Shown: positions 1-13,740, numbered from the stretch's first letter. The stretch is DNA of 64,000 nucleotides from Trichoplax adhaerens (GCF_000150275.1 NW_002060968.1:703185-767184), one strand, 5' to 3'. Program-made: numbers and translations. The notes: generated by a model from the sequence alone, not told the origin.

Positions 1-480
1 CCTCTGCCCATTAGTTGACTGTACTCTTGGATCTAATAGTTCCTTCTGGGTTGTATGAAGAGTGATGCATGAGATGAACATGGAGTCCAACGGGGGATCC
101 ACTTAGAAGAACGATGGATCGCTATGGTCAATGGGGTTGGATTTAATGCACTCTTTTCCAGCCTTCATCAAGCTGGATAATCTACTCCAGTGTTGACACC
201 TTGATTGAACTCATGAATACTACCGCAATGGCAACGGCGTCTGAATTTTCATCCACTCCCATCTCACCATGGCGCCACTAAGAAAACGCCATCAAATAGA
301 CTACTGGACGATAACCAACCTATCAACTAACCTAAATACAATCTTCAATTGGCCTACTGCTATCCCAATTTCAGGCGATCGCCAACTTTTCCCCAGCGCT
401 GCTGCGTTCCGTCTCACGGCTCTTTCACAATGTTTCCTGGCGTCCGAGGATCTTCTACCGTAGGCCCGCCGCCAGTCTTC
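1..480. other. unassigned stretch at window start
   Basis: This stretch is more GC-rich than the following 10 kb. Short open frames exist (for example 269-463 on the plus strand), but none has recognisable motifs or convincing splice signals. It may be the edge of a gene lying outside the window. I cannot assign a function. Confidence 0.3.
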
Positions 481-484
481 AGTC

Positions 485-672
485 CACTACTCTACACTGT
501 AGAGTCTACAGTACCAAGGCAAACAGCGTCACAGTGGCAAAACTTCCCTACCAAGTCTCAGCCAGCAAGCTTCCTATCTATTGTACAGTACACTGTACTG
601 TACACTGTCGACTACAGTCCACCATCTACAGTATCTGCTTCATGCGTACTGTACACTGTACACTGTACTGTG
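485..672. repeat. cluster of ACTGTAC/GTACAGT palindromic motifs
   Basis: The stretch is packed with overlapping copies of TACTGTAC, GTACAGT and ACTGTACACTGT, which are self-complementary, so hairpins are possible. It lies about 90 bp upstream of the 78-bp minisatellite. A second, very similar cluster sits at 52176-52310, again beside a minisatellite. It could be a binding-site cluster, a hairpin or a degenerate simple repeat; the sequence alone does not decide. Confidence 0.7.
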
Positions 673-753
673 GGTATTGCAGCCGATAAACTTGAACAAG
701 AAAAATCAATCCATCATTCTCTTTATCCTGCACAAACTATCCATCCATTTGTA

Positions 754-2275
754 ATTCTATTTTACTAGCTATCGATGAAACTGCTCTCTACGAAGTAAAA
801 TACAACGACAAGATGCCGGGCTCGACTGTCCTAATGAACATAATACCTATTGGTCAAACTGCTTTCTACGTAGTAAAATACGATGACAAGATGCCGGACT
901 CGACTGTGCTAATGAACATAATAGCTATGGATGAAGCTGCTCTCTACGTAGTAAAATACGATGACAAGATGCCGGACTCAACTGTACTAATCAACATAAT
1001 AGCTATGGACGAAGCTGCTTTCTACTTAGTAAAATACGATGGCAAGATGCCGGACTCGACTGTGCTAATGAACATAATAGCTATGGATGAAGCTGCTCTC
1101 TACGTAGTAAAATACAATTCCAAGTTGCCGGACTCAACTGTACTAATCAACATAATAGCTATGGACGAAGCTGCTTTCTACTTAGTAAAATACGATGACA
1201 AGATGCCGGACTCGACTATACTAATCAACATAATACCTATTGGTCAAACTGCTCTCTAGGTAGTAAAATACAATTCCAAGATGCCGGACTCGACTATACT
1301 AATCAACATAATACCTATTGGTCAAACTGCTCTCTAGGTAGTAAAATACAATTCCAAGATGCCGGACTCGACTATACTAATCAACATAATACCTATTGGT
1401 CAAACTGCTCTCTAGGTAGTAAAATACAATTCCAAGATGCCGGACTCGACTGTACTAATCAACATAATAGCTATCGATGAAGCTGCTCTCTACGTAGTAA
1501 AATACAATTCCAAGTTGTCGGACTCAACTGTACTAATCAACATAATAGCTATGGATGAAGCTGCTCTCTACGCAGTAAAATACAATTCTAAAGATGCCGG
1601 ACTCGACCGTGCTAATCAACATAATACCTATTGGTCAAACTGCTCTTTAGGTAGTAAAATACAATTCCAAGATGCCGGACTCGACTGTACTAATCAACAT
1701 AATAGCTATGGATGAAGCTGCTCTCTACGTAGTAAAATACGATGACAAGATGCCGGACTCGACTGTGCTAATGAACATAATAGCTATTGATGAAGCTGCT
1801 CTCTACGCAGTAAAATACAATTCCAAGATGCCGGACTCGACTGTACTAATGAAAATAATAAGTATAGTAGAGTCCGGCATCCTGTAATTCTACAATTTTA
1901 CTAGCTATTGGTCAAACTGCTCTCTAAGTAGTAAAATACAATGACAAGATGCCGGACTCTACTGTACTGTACTAATGAACATAATAGCTATTGATGAAGC
2001 TGCTCTCTACGTAGTAAAATACAATTCCAAGATGCCGGACTCGACTGTACTAATGAAAATAATACCAATTGGTCAAACTGCTCTCTAGGTAGTAAAATAC
2101 AATTCCATGATGCCGGACTCGACTGTGCTAATGAAAATAATACCTATTGGTCAAACTGCTCTCTAGGTAGTAAAATACAATTCCAAGATGCCGGACTCTA
2201 CTCTTCTAATGAAAATAATACCTATTGGTCAAACTGCTATCGAGTTAGTAAAATACAATTCCAAGATGCCTGGAC
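754..2275 (+). repeat. 78-bp minisatellite, about 19 copies
   Basis: The motif ATGCCGGACTC recurs at 813, 891, 969, 1047, 1125, 1203, 1281, 1359, 1437, 1515, 1594, 1672, 1750, 1828, 1949, 2032, 2110, 2188 and 2266, mostly exactly 78 bp apart. Because 78 is 26 codons, several stretches stay open (813-1259 encodes 26-residue repeats beginning MPDSTVL and containing DEAALYVVKY), but other units carry a TAG within TCTCTAGGTAG. Around 1868-1895 a piece of the unit (AGTCCGGCATC) is inverted and followed by sequence like the left edge of the array. The simplest reading is a non-coding tandem repeat whose period happens to be a multiple of three. Confidence 0.9.
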
Positions 2276-2339
2276 ACATCTTTCATACAGAACTAAATAA
2301 GATGTGTTCAGACTTTCCGGACCCCCTGTACTAGTAGCA

Positions 2340-5300
2340 AAAATCATTATAAAGTGATGCTGTACTTGGAACTTTTTGTTTGGGGAAGAAAGTGAAACAT
2401 AAAAAGAGACACTCTTGTCTCGATAATTGCACTCTCAATCCAATCATTTCTCATAGAATATGCCATGGTGTAGTGAAGCTGCAGGATTCGTTATTCTTGT
2501 CAGCATGCTATGCAAAAGTATATTACTAGACCAGAATTGCTGTATCTAGCGATGGTTTCGATCACTCAGGGTTGTTAAATTCAGCTTTGTCAAAACTAAT
2601 CCTATCCACACATTTTCGTTCATATACCAAGTCCTGTAGGTTCAAGCAATGTAAATCAAACATTTGTTGTTTACAACCTTGGAATTGTAAGCTCGATGTC
2701 GTATTCAGGCAGCTAGGTTATTTCCATAGAGCTATGGGGTCTCAGATCTGCTACTATTGTTGTAAGAAAGTTAACCTGGCTTCCAGATATGGTTACATTA
2801 TAACGTGGTATCTCAAATCGATAGACAATCTGAGATAAATTCTCTCTTTAGGTGATCTAAACGTCGACTGGAGTTGTCAAACAAGTTGTGGTACACGTCT
2901 TCAAAAAATGCTACTGAAACGGTTAGAATTAATAAAGTCAGTCATTACAGGATAGACTTCAGAGACATGATTCGATCCATTACATCTCCCCATTTCGTAT
3001 AAGATATTCTGCTGTGAATATAAAATATATCCGCAATACGATTTTAGTATAGCTACTGTGCAGTGTACAGGAACCAATTGTGGTTTAACGCTACCATGTA
3101 AATAAAATAAAATACTGTACTGGTTATCATCTGACATTTTCAAAACATTTGATCATAATACGGTAGCTTGAAACTACAGTTGATCCACAATTTTACTGTA
3201 TATCGAGGTTAAAGCTATCAAAGCTGATTATAATAGAGGGCTGCCAGATCAATGCTTTTCCTAAACGAATATAAGTAATGGTCGTTCCTGAATTGAAAGT
3301 AACAATTTCCTTCTGTTTATAATGATGAGATTCAAGGTAAGCTAAAGCGTTTCAATATATATTCATACATTCTCGTATGCACAATCCATACGAATAAGGC
3401 GCATCGCCGTGTATGCTAGTAAGTTTTACTGAAACCGAAACTTCCGCTAATGATACATTGCTATACTACCCACTGCCTTGATAGCCGGCTTAAGGCATTG
3501 CAAAATATTATATTTAGTCATAGACTCCTAAAAGAGTAGCCCATAACTTACTGTACTGTACATTGTAAAGTATACAACGCAGAATGGCAAATTTATACAT
3601 ATCCCTGCTTAACCATTGGTAGCATCTAAGCTTTGTCAAAGTATAAATTCAATTTATGATCAGCCTAGTAATGATCTGTCAACAATATTTAGACAACATA
3701 CAAAAGGCTATTCTTACAGTATGGTTTTCATAGTCGGTTTTATTAATTGGCAAGCAAAAATGGATAAAATTGTTACTCGTGAATCAAGTCAAGTACTTTC
3801 GTTAATATTAGCTCTGTTATATACTACTGTAAGTAAGTGACTACATAGGATATCCGGTTTATGCCTCTATAGGCTGGAATGATCTCCATATGATAGTGCT
3901 TGTAAGATTTTGCGGTTTAGTATGGTTTGAGTAATGCCTTAATTAGCATCATCAACAATGATTTACTGTAAGAGAAAAGCAATTGCCGATATACCTTGTC
4001 TTTGGATGATCCATTTGCAAAAATGATCATATTATGTACAGTAAGTATAGATCTAGTCAGGACTTTATTCTTAGGGTTGTTTCTACATAGTGCACATTTT
4101 CTAAGAGAGAATCATTTCATAACTGCTATCGTAAGATACTAATTGTCGTAATGTAGAAATTTCAGGTAATTTATTAATAACATTTTCGTTTTGTTTATCG
4201 GTAGAAAACAAAATAAAATATATATTTTATTTCAAAATTGTAGTTTGAGGGGCTAGCTGATTAAATGCTTAGAAGATGGCTAATGAAATATTGTAAACAT
4301 CCCAGTACTACCTTACAACAATCTACGGGTAATTTATAGACTAACCAATGGACAAGTGTGGTCTTATCTCTAATCTACGAGTCGTTAAAAACGGCAAAAG
4401 TGTTTTGTTGTAGAGTTAATAATGTAATCTGACTAAATGGTATTTCTCTAAGCTTTGCTACAATGCCCGACTAAGCTTTAGCCAATAATTTATTATGGCA
4501 AACGTTTCTGCGTAGTGGCAATACAAGGCTAACCCTTTCAATATTTATCAAGCGTAATACGGTAATCCGTTGGTATAATCCAAATAGATTAAATTAATTA
4601 TTGTTAGGACAGATTCTACAGTAATAAGAAACAATAATAGTTTAACATTAACGTAGCTGATTTAATATGACAGCTATGCCTTATTGATGGACTGCCACAA
4701 AATTCCCTGCTTTGCAACCTCAAATGTATCAAAATGGAAAGTTACAGAATAAATATGTTCATAATCACTTATTCTGAAATCCATTATTAAATTAGAGGAT
4801 TTTTAGTAATTATCGTGGATAAATACTGTAAAAGTGAAAAAGTTCAAGGGATAAGAAACAATACCGCTGGTATTGCGAAGGCTCAATTAATAGCTATCCG
4901 GTTTTTCACGTCTAAAATTTCGAATTCTACAATTAAACAGCTCATTTGAAACCATGTCAACGTCTTTCATTAAGAATTTGTCTTTTACTTTTAATAGTTT
5001 ATCATCATTTGATGTTGCCCTGAGATATAAGTTGTTTGTATTTTTACGAACGCAGCGAAAATACCATGGCTGATCTGATTCTAAATAATAATAAGCTTTA
5101 CAAGAACATATGGTCTATTGTATTTATCTAATGATGTCATTATTAGCTTTGATAATTATAGAATCTGCCTTACATGATAATAATGGTATTCATGTGGTAT
5201 AGGAATGAAAGAGATTTGTCAACAGATACATTCCGGGCTTTGCGTTTCCCATAAATTAAATCGGAACATTTCTTTGTCTGGTACAAAGTTGAAAAAAATT

Positions 5301-7963
5301 CATTAACTTTGTTTATTGATTTATGAATATGACCTAGGTGATATTGCCTACGTTTTATGAGGATGAACATTTATGGGAATTTGTCACAAATTTCTTCTTT
5401 GTGAACGCTTAACTCCTCTAATAACTAATATCCTAATACATTCGGGGGGGGGGTACGTGCAGGTAATCAATTACTGGAAAAGTATTCAGTTAGAAAGATA
5501 GTTTATTTGTTGTATCACTCGACTAGCCTTTATCATACTGAATTTCGGAACTCTCCTAGTCATTGTGAGCTCATTCCTTTCATAATCTCGCATGGTGGCA
5601 AGGCACGGTAACATTTCTTTGTGTAGTACAAAATTGAAAAAATTCATTAACTTTGTTCATTGCTATACGAATATGACTCAGGTGATATGACGTACATTTT
5701 ATAAGGATTAAGATTTATAGTTATATATCGAAGAGGATTAATTAACGGCTGCTATTATTCTAACAAAATTTAGCATCTTGTAAAGTGCAAAAAATCTATT
5801 ATCACAGAATGCTTGCTGACATATGTACTAGTTTAACCTAAGCATTCACTTTGAGTTCCTCCGGTAGATTACTGCGGTTTACACGTTTAGATTTCGTTTG
5901 AATGTACGTGTATAATCTGCTCTTTATTTCTAATCTCGACGTCTTATATATACCTTTTTTTCTGGTATTTCCAGTACATTCCATCTCATATCAGTGTTAT
6001 CAGTAATACTTTAGTGTGTAGTGAACAGCCATAACACAATTATACCCTTAAATATTTACATAACAGTACTGAATGACGAGCTAATCGTGCGTATGATATT
6101 TCGCTACTAATTATGACAGTGTAGTGCACTTAAGAATCGTAATAACTACCTTGATCTGTCGTAAGATCTAGTAAAACTACAACACTACTACTATAACCCT
6201 CAAGAACTACCCTAAGAACAAACTCCTCTTAAAGGCTTATAATTATGACCAGTAGAGATACGCTATCCTGCAGTGTACAAAGCAGTTTTATAATGTAATA
6301 CTGAAATATTGTACGCAACAATATTTCCAGAAACTCTATTATTTAGGTAGTTGTAATGGTTTGCATAGATGAAAGTATGTTAGTAGGCTGTGGCTGATGA
6401 TAAAACGGTGAAGTACTGTATTTCGTTCTTTTAGTAGGTACTAGAACCTATACGGATTGCTTCTATAGTACATAGCAGACTGTACCCAAATGTTTTATTC
6501 TTGAGGATTAGCGGTTTCGACGCAGTAAAGGACCGAAGTCGATCTAAGTTCCTACGAACGTACCAGCAGTGAGGCTAATACAGCATCATGGAGTCGTAAC
6601 AGAAACATACAACATTGCGAAATGCTCTTACCAACGCACACTACAATTGACTCGTAAAGTAAATTCCTTTAATTTTACTCGTAAATTAAAGCCTCTTCTT
6701 CTTTATCTTCTGGAAACAGCATTAGCTGCAAAGCATGCCATTTAATTTTCAGATAATCTAGCAGAATAGTATTCATTTCGTCGAGCCAATGATCTTTCGC
6801 TACAATTTCGTTCAAATATGACGACTATTATAAATATACCAGTGTAAGATGTTAATTACTATTATCTAATTACTTTCTAAACCACGAAACTTCTGCAATA
6901 CGATAATTCCATCCAATTGCTTTTGCGAAAGTAATTATCACATTTATTTGTAGGAAAGACTAATTTCGATATTGCCATTCATAAAGTAATCATTCTTAAA
7001 ATAAAACGCAAAGTTAAGCGGGTCTAGCTTAGGACAGTAAAATGGACTTTTCTTGGTAGCAACTATTGAATTACAAAATACTCTTAAGTATTTGTACAAT
7101 TCGTAAAAATTTTTAAAGTATATGCAAAAGGCAAACAATATTAATGTCCTCATTTAGCATTTACATCTAGTTCAAGTCATCTTTTCTCGCAAATATAGGA
7201 ATAAATGAAAATTTTTCATGATATTGTTATATATCGTAGATTTTAAGACTAAATGGAGTAAAATATACCGTTTACGGTTTACCTTCTGCCATCTTGACTT
7301 TACATATTTCCACGTTTTACCGGTTAGGACTGTGCATGTATATGCAATATAACGATCTAATTATAAATAAAGCTAGCGTTGTTATTGTGCTAACGTAATA
7401 CACCTATAAGCATAGCGATACTCAGATACACAAAAATTTCTATATTTTGTAATCGCATTTAAATTTGCAACGAGAAATAGAGCAACACAGAAATTTCGTA
7501 TATATAGTAGCTAACATAATAATACCCGTAGTTAAAATGGTATTGTCAAAGCTATACTTAGACCTAAAATGTTTGCTATACTACTCTTGCCAGCTATTTC
7601 AGGGCGATAGTCAGTCAGTGCTGCAATAAAAATTAATGCTATTTGTCATGCGCAGGATTATACTACAATATTAAGTACTTAAATTTATAAATACTGCAGG
7701 TAATTCAAATTTTTCAACGCATTTTTTTTAATAGGTCTTTTCTCGATTTCGTAAATCACTCTATTGATGTACATAAATTTTGCAATCTACTTGATATCAA
7801 GAAATGTATTGCACCCGCTACATCATCTCTTATTTTAGTCAAAAGCAATTTATTTTTCTAGTAGCTATTTTGCTTTGCGTACAGTTTCTATTTAGTTCCA
7901 GAATGATATCCACAAAGATAGCAGACGCCTAGGTCGTTTACTAAACATTTTTGAAAATGCTAG
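2340..7963. other. AT-rich intergenic DNA, no gene recognised
   Basis: No ORF of convincing length or motif was found on either strand. The visible structure is a diverged direct duplication of about 110 bp (5265-5380 and 5610-5725, sharing AACATTTCTTTGT and AATTCATTAACTTTG) and a run of ten G at 5444-5453. ACTGTA motifs are scattered (for example 3550-3562). Confidence 0.5.
5265..5725 (+). repeat. diverged direct duplication, two ~110-bp copies
   Basis: Segments 5265-5380 and 5610-5725 align with scattered substitutions, sharing AACATTTCTTTGT, AATTCATTAACTTTG and GAATATGAC. There are no terminal inverted repeats or target duplications, so it looks like an old local duplication. Confidence 0.55.
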
Positions 7964-8596
7964 TGTTACAGTGTTAAATACTGTATTACAGTAGAAATAA
8001 CTATGTTAGGATAATTCTGTTAGACTATCCTTATTTAGTTAAATTCTAATTTGGATATACTGTATTTTAATATAGCACTGACTTTTTATGACAGTGACAC
8101 TTATACACATACTGAAATTATAATAGTTATAATAGGGAATGCAAATCATCTGCTTACAGTTCGAATCATTGTGATTGTAATTTACTTATGGTAGACTGTA
8201 AATTATCATGGAAATGTTCCGTGATAGGACATATCGTAATCTGACTATTCTGTATTAGTCATTACATGTCTATGTTCGTAAATACTGTTGTCTGCATTAA
8301 GGGAGCAGTAGCTAAAATTAATATCTAATTCAGTAAATGATTCTAATGTTAATTGTATTAACTATGACTCATGAACTATTGAGGAATAGTATATAAATGC
8401 AGTATATCGTGAAATAAAGGAGAATTGTCCAACTTAGTGTTTAACGTAAAATACGAGGCGTTTAAGTCTTTGTGTAGTCTGCTAGTAGAGCAAAAGTGTT
8501 TGTGATAGTGCAGATATCGTTCCTTGATACGTGGTTCAAGGAATTGACTTATTGATCGTATATTGCGTTATCTTGTTGCAAAGCTGTTTTGTGACA
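7964..8596 (+). mobile_element. solo LTR, family A (plus orientation)
   Basis: The element starts TGTTACAG and ends TTGTGACA, and is flanked by the 5-bp direct repeat GCTAG (7959-7963 and 8597-8601). Inside are a TATA box (TATATAA at 8390-8396) and a polyadenylation signal (AATAAA at 8413-8418) in the spacing expected of the U3-R junction of an LTR. No internal retrotransposon sequence is present, so this is a solo LTR left by recombination. TG...CA ends with a 5-bp target duplication fit Ty3/gypsy-type elements. Other family A copies are at 22742-23371, 28773-29541 and 30345-30637, all in minus orientation. Confidence 0.8.
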
Positions 8597-11500
8597 GCTA
8601 GCAATTTATTGCAATACTGTGGAGGAAGATGAATAAGTTGGCCCCTAAGAGTAATAGATGCTAGATTTAATATGCCATGAACTAAGTAGAATTATTATGT
8701 CTCATTAAGCCATCGCTTTAAAATAATCGTTCATAACAGGAAGTATCATTAATCTTGTACCGCGCACTTAATTAGGAAATCAAGCAAAAAGTGTCGAAAT
8801 CTTATAATAATATTTTTTTCCTGTCTGCTTGAATTCTAATTTGCTGGGAGAAAATTGTTTTATCTCAATAGAATCGTAAATGATTTTTTATCTTACTGTC
8901 TTAATTTATATGTAATTACGTCTTTGCTCTATATAATAACTAAGAATTATTGTCTAGTATTATTAATCAAGTCTGGTATTTTTCGAATTGAATAAGTTCA
9001 ATGAAAAATTTAAGTACAAAATAATTTAAATAATAGCGATGAATGTAATGTATACTTTTAATGTAATTGCAGGTTTATGACATAGTAATGCAGCCATATC
9101 GTCAACTCAAGTAAATTAGATTAGTGTTGACATTTATACTGTACTATTGTATATAATTCTAATCGTGCTCCTATACTGTATATGAGTATGCTGCTAGAAA
9201 TTAGTAGTATCATCATACAATGTAAAACTGAAAATAAGTAAACTTTTTTATCTTATATAGATAAAGTCGCACTCAAGAATGCATTTGATAGCGTCGTAAA
9301 AATTTGCTATAGTGCTTATGCAGTCAATTTCATTAAACAATATCACACAAGGGCAATCTTTAATGCTTTAAATTAATTGGCTAGTTTGATAAAAAATAGT
9401 TACAACACGAGCCCATTCAATGGATAAAATCGTAATATATTTTGTATAAAAGTCTGCAATTTAACTATAGTATTTTTTCTTTTTATCTTGTATGTTTAAT
9501 GCTGACAACATTGCAGACATTGATTATCATTAATATAAATTTACGAAACGCTATCAAAGATGGAATCGAAAAATATTGGCAGTCAGTACGGAAATGTTTA
9601 ATTAGTTTTATATTATCGCTAAATAACTTGTGTTATGCATAATATCATATATGATCTACTAGAACCGAAAAATGTTGGCACAGATTTGACTGCTCATATT
9701 CTATACCAATTAAGTATTAGCAGCTGCTGATTCTATATTAAAATTACTAAACCGTTTTGCATAGGCGAATACAGATTTTTGCTACTTTCAGCGATTCAAT
9801 TATGTCTGAAATAATCAATGAACACAATAGTCTAGTAGTAAAATTAAGCATTCATTAGACTGAATGATAAAATAAAATTATTGTAAATATTCTCCGTAAA
9901 GTTATTTCAATAGGAATTTACTCGTCATAGTAAATACTTATAATGCATCATTATGTTCGCATAAGTATTGTTGAAGCCTTAGTTTATGATGTAGTAGCTG
10001 CATTATTTTGTAGAAAATCATTTACTAATTTAATTTTATAACAGAATCGATCAGAATTGAACTTCATTGTGATGCAAATTATTTAGTATCGTGTTTCATG
10101 GAAATTATTTGATTGTAAAAGTTCAGTAGATGGCTATTCTAATACTGCTGTAATTTATTACATTGTTGTATTGTTATATTATCGATAAAATTTAAGAATA
10201 AAACAGTCATCTCTGATACCAGACAAAATATGCTGATTACTTATCATTGTCATCTTTATGCTTTCAATGTAAGAGCATATCAAAATGCTACTTTGGATTT
10301 CAGTATAAAGAAGTTATACCTATATTAACAGAATATTATAGTTATAAGCTTCAATTTTTCAACTCCAAGAGAATATTTTATTAAATGAAGGCATAACAAT
10401 AAATTAGATAATACTTAAACTTACAAGAATTGGCAAAAATGAAAGAAATACGTAGAGAAGTATTGAAACATCTACTTTTTACTTTAATATTTTTAAACCA
10501 AGCATAAAGTTAACCGTCATTAAATGCGTCAACTTATTCTTAAATATAATATGCCATTTCATTTTGTAAAATGATTACAGCATAAAGCAATAGCTCGGCT
10601 TACAATATCAGTATCAATGATATTGACTAAAAATGATTTCATGATGAGATATTGTTTATTACAAATATACGTTATTAGTATAAGGAATATTTCAAATCGT
10701 AAGAAAGCAAACACCATCATTAAAGATATTTCAAGATGGTAGTAATATCAAAATTGAAATTGAAGAGTGTGAAATATTGTTTAGCTGCTATTTCAAAATT
10801 CAATAGATTTTCTCCCAGTCTGTCCAATGACTGCTCATTACATGTGATAACATAATTCGCTAGCTTGACATGAAGTTAAAATTCTCTTATCGACATTCAT
10901 TTACATTGCCTAAAGCATTCACATTGTTAATTTATTTGTAAAAAACACGCGAAAATAACTTAAAGAAAATTAGGCATTTAAACTTATTAGGATAATGTAT
11001 AAACACATGCAAAAACATATATACACTCTAACACACATGCACACACGCACACACAGGCATACACACTCTCGCATACTTCTACGCGAAGAGTTTACATAGC
11101 ACCCTTGTACTCAAATAAATGCACACAGGTAGACAAAAGTAGATCCAAACACTAAGCCTTTTAATCTATATTTCGACCTCTAATACTTTGATAAGGCTTA
11201 GGGGAAAAATTTGATGGACATTGCTCCACATAGAGTTGTATTCAAATATACGTATCTCTTGTATTACTCCGCGTACGTACAGAATATTAAATATGCGTAC
11301 AAGAAATATGTATAATCTATAATTCTATTTTTACACAAGTGTAAACTTCTCAATATTAAGAAAGACATTTGTATGGCAGATGAAGATAAAGTCGTTCTGA
11401 GAAGACTTAAAATGTTAATCTAGGGATGACAAGAATTATTCTTGGTTAAATAGTTTCACATAAAATCTCATTTGCGATTCATGTAGATGGCACGATGAGA

Positions 11501-12495
11501 GCTTTCAAATGGATACATAATCAAGTAGAATTTCATCATATGTGTTAATATAAGTTGACCCCGTGGACATCTATTACCATCATTGTAGATGCTAAAATCC
11601 AAATTGGAGGCACGAGTTCAGTTAAATAATTGTTAGCTATCCAAGACATCACGTTAATCAGAATTATATTCAGCTTGCCTTAAATGAATCCATTGAGTTC
11701 ATTCTAGTTTAATCTTGGATATGACATAAGTGAGAAAATATGAAACCAGGCAATAATAGCACAGGAAACGGCCGTTGAGAATGATAAATCAATTGTTGTT
11801 TTCCAATAATGGTGACAAAGCTTGGTGTAACAATTAATCAATTGATGAATTTATCATAATTTAATAAAATCAATCTATTGATAGAATCATGAATAAAATG
11901 ATATGCAAGGATTGGTCACCTCATGAATTCAAACAAAGTCAAACGATTGATTTTGTTAACATTGAAATGCAATGGAAGAAAATGAATATTTTTAGCCTCT
12001 AACATAGCCAATAGGCATTCAAGCACAATTTGTGACCAACTATAATCGATGAAATCAAGAAATTGAATCAGCGTCCACATCGGACTCGTATTTGAATTCA
12101 TTCTTACAATATGAATTCCAGTTTAAATTTAGCTATGACTAACATTTCAATCCCTACTAAATTGAACAGTAAATTAGAACTTAAGAAAAAAGAATAGCTG
12201 TAATTTATTTTTAATCTATCATCATACACTCAATGGAATAACATGTTGAATTGCTTCGATAAACACTAAATTCATAGCCAATTACGGTAGATTTAAGTAA
12301 TCTCATTTCCTTCGTCTTTGATTTTTTACTTCAACGGAAATACTATCTCCTACCGTAAAGTTTATCGTTACTTACTAACTGATGTCAATGCAGCTTAATT
12401 TAGAAACATAGTATTACACAAGAAGAAGAATTTAACAACATTTTCTCTTAATAGCATGTATATGCTGTCTAGCAAGACAGATTCGATAGCAACGT
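8597..12495. other. AT-rich intergenic DNA, no gene recognised
   Basis: No coding region could be supported. A CA-rich microsatellite-like patch is at about 11015-11080 (CACACATGCACACACGC and similar). The rest is low-complexity AT-rich sequence downstream of the GPCR gene. Confidence 0.5.
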
Positions 12496-13680
12496 TTATA
12501 CCGATGTTATATGCTTAGAATTACTATTACTTTTTTTCATTTTAGGCGCATCTCCACGATGGTTATTACCGCTACAGTTATAATAGTTATTGTTTGTAGT
12601 AGTAATACTATTTGTCACAGGATTATTGGGAGTAAGATCGCCATTTTTTGTCATAGTATTCGTTCTCCGCATTGAACTAACACTATCATTGCGAAATTTG
12701 AAACTTAACATGTCATGACGCCTATGTGAATGCTTACTTAAACGGCGCTCTAATTCAGTTACTACTAAATCATTTTTAATACCAAATAAATAAAAAAATC
12801 CGAAACGAAAAGATTTACTGTAGGCAATGCATACTATCGGATTATGGCATGAATTAAATAATGCAAACCATTTACACACTCCCAAAATAATACCCAATTC
12901 TGGTGCATTTAATGGCCGAAATATAAGTATTGTTATGATACTTGAATAAGGCAACCAACACAAAATACTTAATAGTAGCATGGTAACTAACATATTAACA
13001 ACATTTTGATTAGTTTTAAGTGACGCTTTACTGGAAACTTTACCATTTTTCTTATAATGCTTCATATGATAGTAAATAGCAGCATAGATTAATAATGTTA
13101 AGATAAAAGGGATGGCGTGTGTTAGAGTTTGTGACATGTAATAACCTCTCGCGAATGGACCTGAATCATTCCATTTAGGCCGACACTGATTCACTGCAAT
13201 TGCATCCTGTGAGAACATATCGACGTGCATCTTCATAAATAATGGTGCATTCGACGCAATTGCTAATAACCATACAATGAAAATGACAATAAATGCTCCT
13301 CTTTCATGCAATTGTTGTCTTAGTGGATGAACGATAGCCACATAGCGAGCAGCAGCCATGGCTAACATTTGAAATATAGATACTGTGAACAAGATTTTTT
13401 CAGCGGCAGGCATAATGAAACATAGAAATGCACCTAATGGCCAGCGCACAAAGATATAAGCACATAGACGATAAGGGATAACTAACAAGGCAATAAAGAA
13501 GTCTGCTATGGCTAAATTGCAGATAAAGATATTGGTCACATTTTTTAATCTTCCGGTTGTATTTTGCGTGACCACAATTAGTAACGTTAAATTACCTAAA
13601 ATAGCCAAGATCATGGTAGTCGCGTATAAACTGGTAAAGAGTATAATTTCCCATACTCTTGCACCTAACCAGATGTCCAT
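12496..13680 (-). CDS. class A (rhodopsin-like) G-protein-coupled receptor, single exon
   Basis: The 394-residue product has seven hydrophobic segments and class A landmarks (numbered from the in-frame TTG at 13686; subtract 2 for the ATG start): GN at 31-32 in TM1, NLAIAD with Asp62 in TM2, Cys89 at the top of TM3, ARY 113-115 at the end of TM3, Trp139 in TM4, Cys168 in the second extracellular loop, Pro193 and Tyr201 in TM5, CWLP 243-246 in TM6, and NP 282-283 in TM7 followed by SKSFRFGFF as helix 8. Cys89 and Cys168 can form the conserved disulfide. I start at the first ATG (13680); the frame is open upstream only to a stop at 13741-13743. Two landmark residues differ: ARY replaces D/ERY, and NPIVC replaces NPxxY. 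The C-terminal tail is Ser- and Asn-rich. It resembles peptide or amine receptors, but the ligand cannot be deduced. Its lack of introns contrasts with the other genes here. Confidence 0.93.
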   Translation of the reverse strand: MDIWLGARVWEIILFTSLYATTMILAILGNLTLLIVVTQNTTGRLKNVTNIFICNLAIADFFIALLVIPYRLCAYIFVRWPLGAFLCFIMPAAEKILFTVSIFQMLAMAAARYVAIVHPLRQQLHERGAFIVIFIVWLLAIASNAPLFMKMHVDMFSQDAIAVNQCRPKWNDSGPFARGYYMSQTLTHAIPFILTLLIYAAIYYHMKHYKKNGKVSSKASLKTNQNVVNMLVTMLLLSILCWLPYSSIITILIFRPLNAPELGIILGVCKWFALFNSCHNPIVCIAYSKSFRFGFFYLFGIKNDLVVTELERRLSKHSHRRHDMLSFKFRNDSVSSMRRTNTMTKNGDLTPNNPVTNSITTTNNNYYNCSGNNHRGDAPKMKKSNSNSKHITSV

Positions 13681-13740
13681 TATCAAATCGAGTGGTATGT
13701 ATCTCTTAATGAGGATTAAACACTTTTTTAACGTTGAAAA

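Noticed and set aside
349-768. 139-codon ORF upstream of the 78-bp array
   Set aside because: Most of it translates the ACTGTAC palindrome cluster; no protein motifs or splice signals.
813-1887. ORFs in the 78-bp repeat as a repetitive protein gene
   Set aside because: Stops interrupt other units and no start context, signal peptide or splice sites link the open parts. Kept as a repeat and raised as a finding.
13681-13686. TTG at 13686 as GPCR start
   Set aside because: TTG is not a usual eukaryotic start; an in-frame ATG follows two codons later at 13680.
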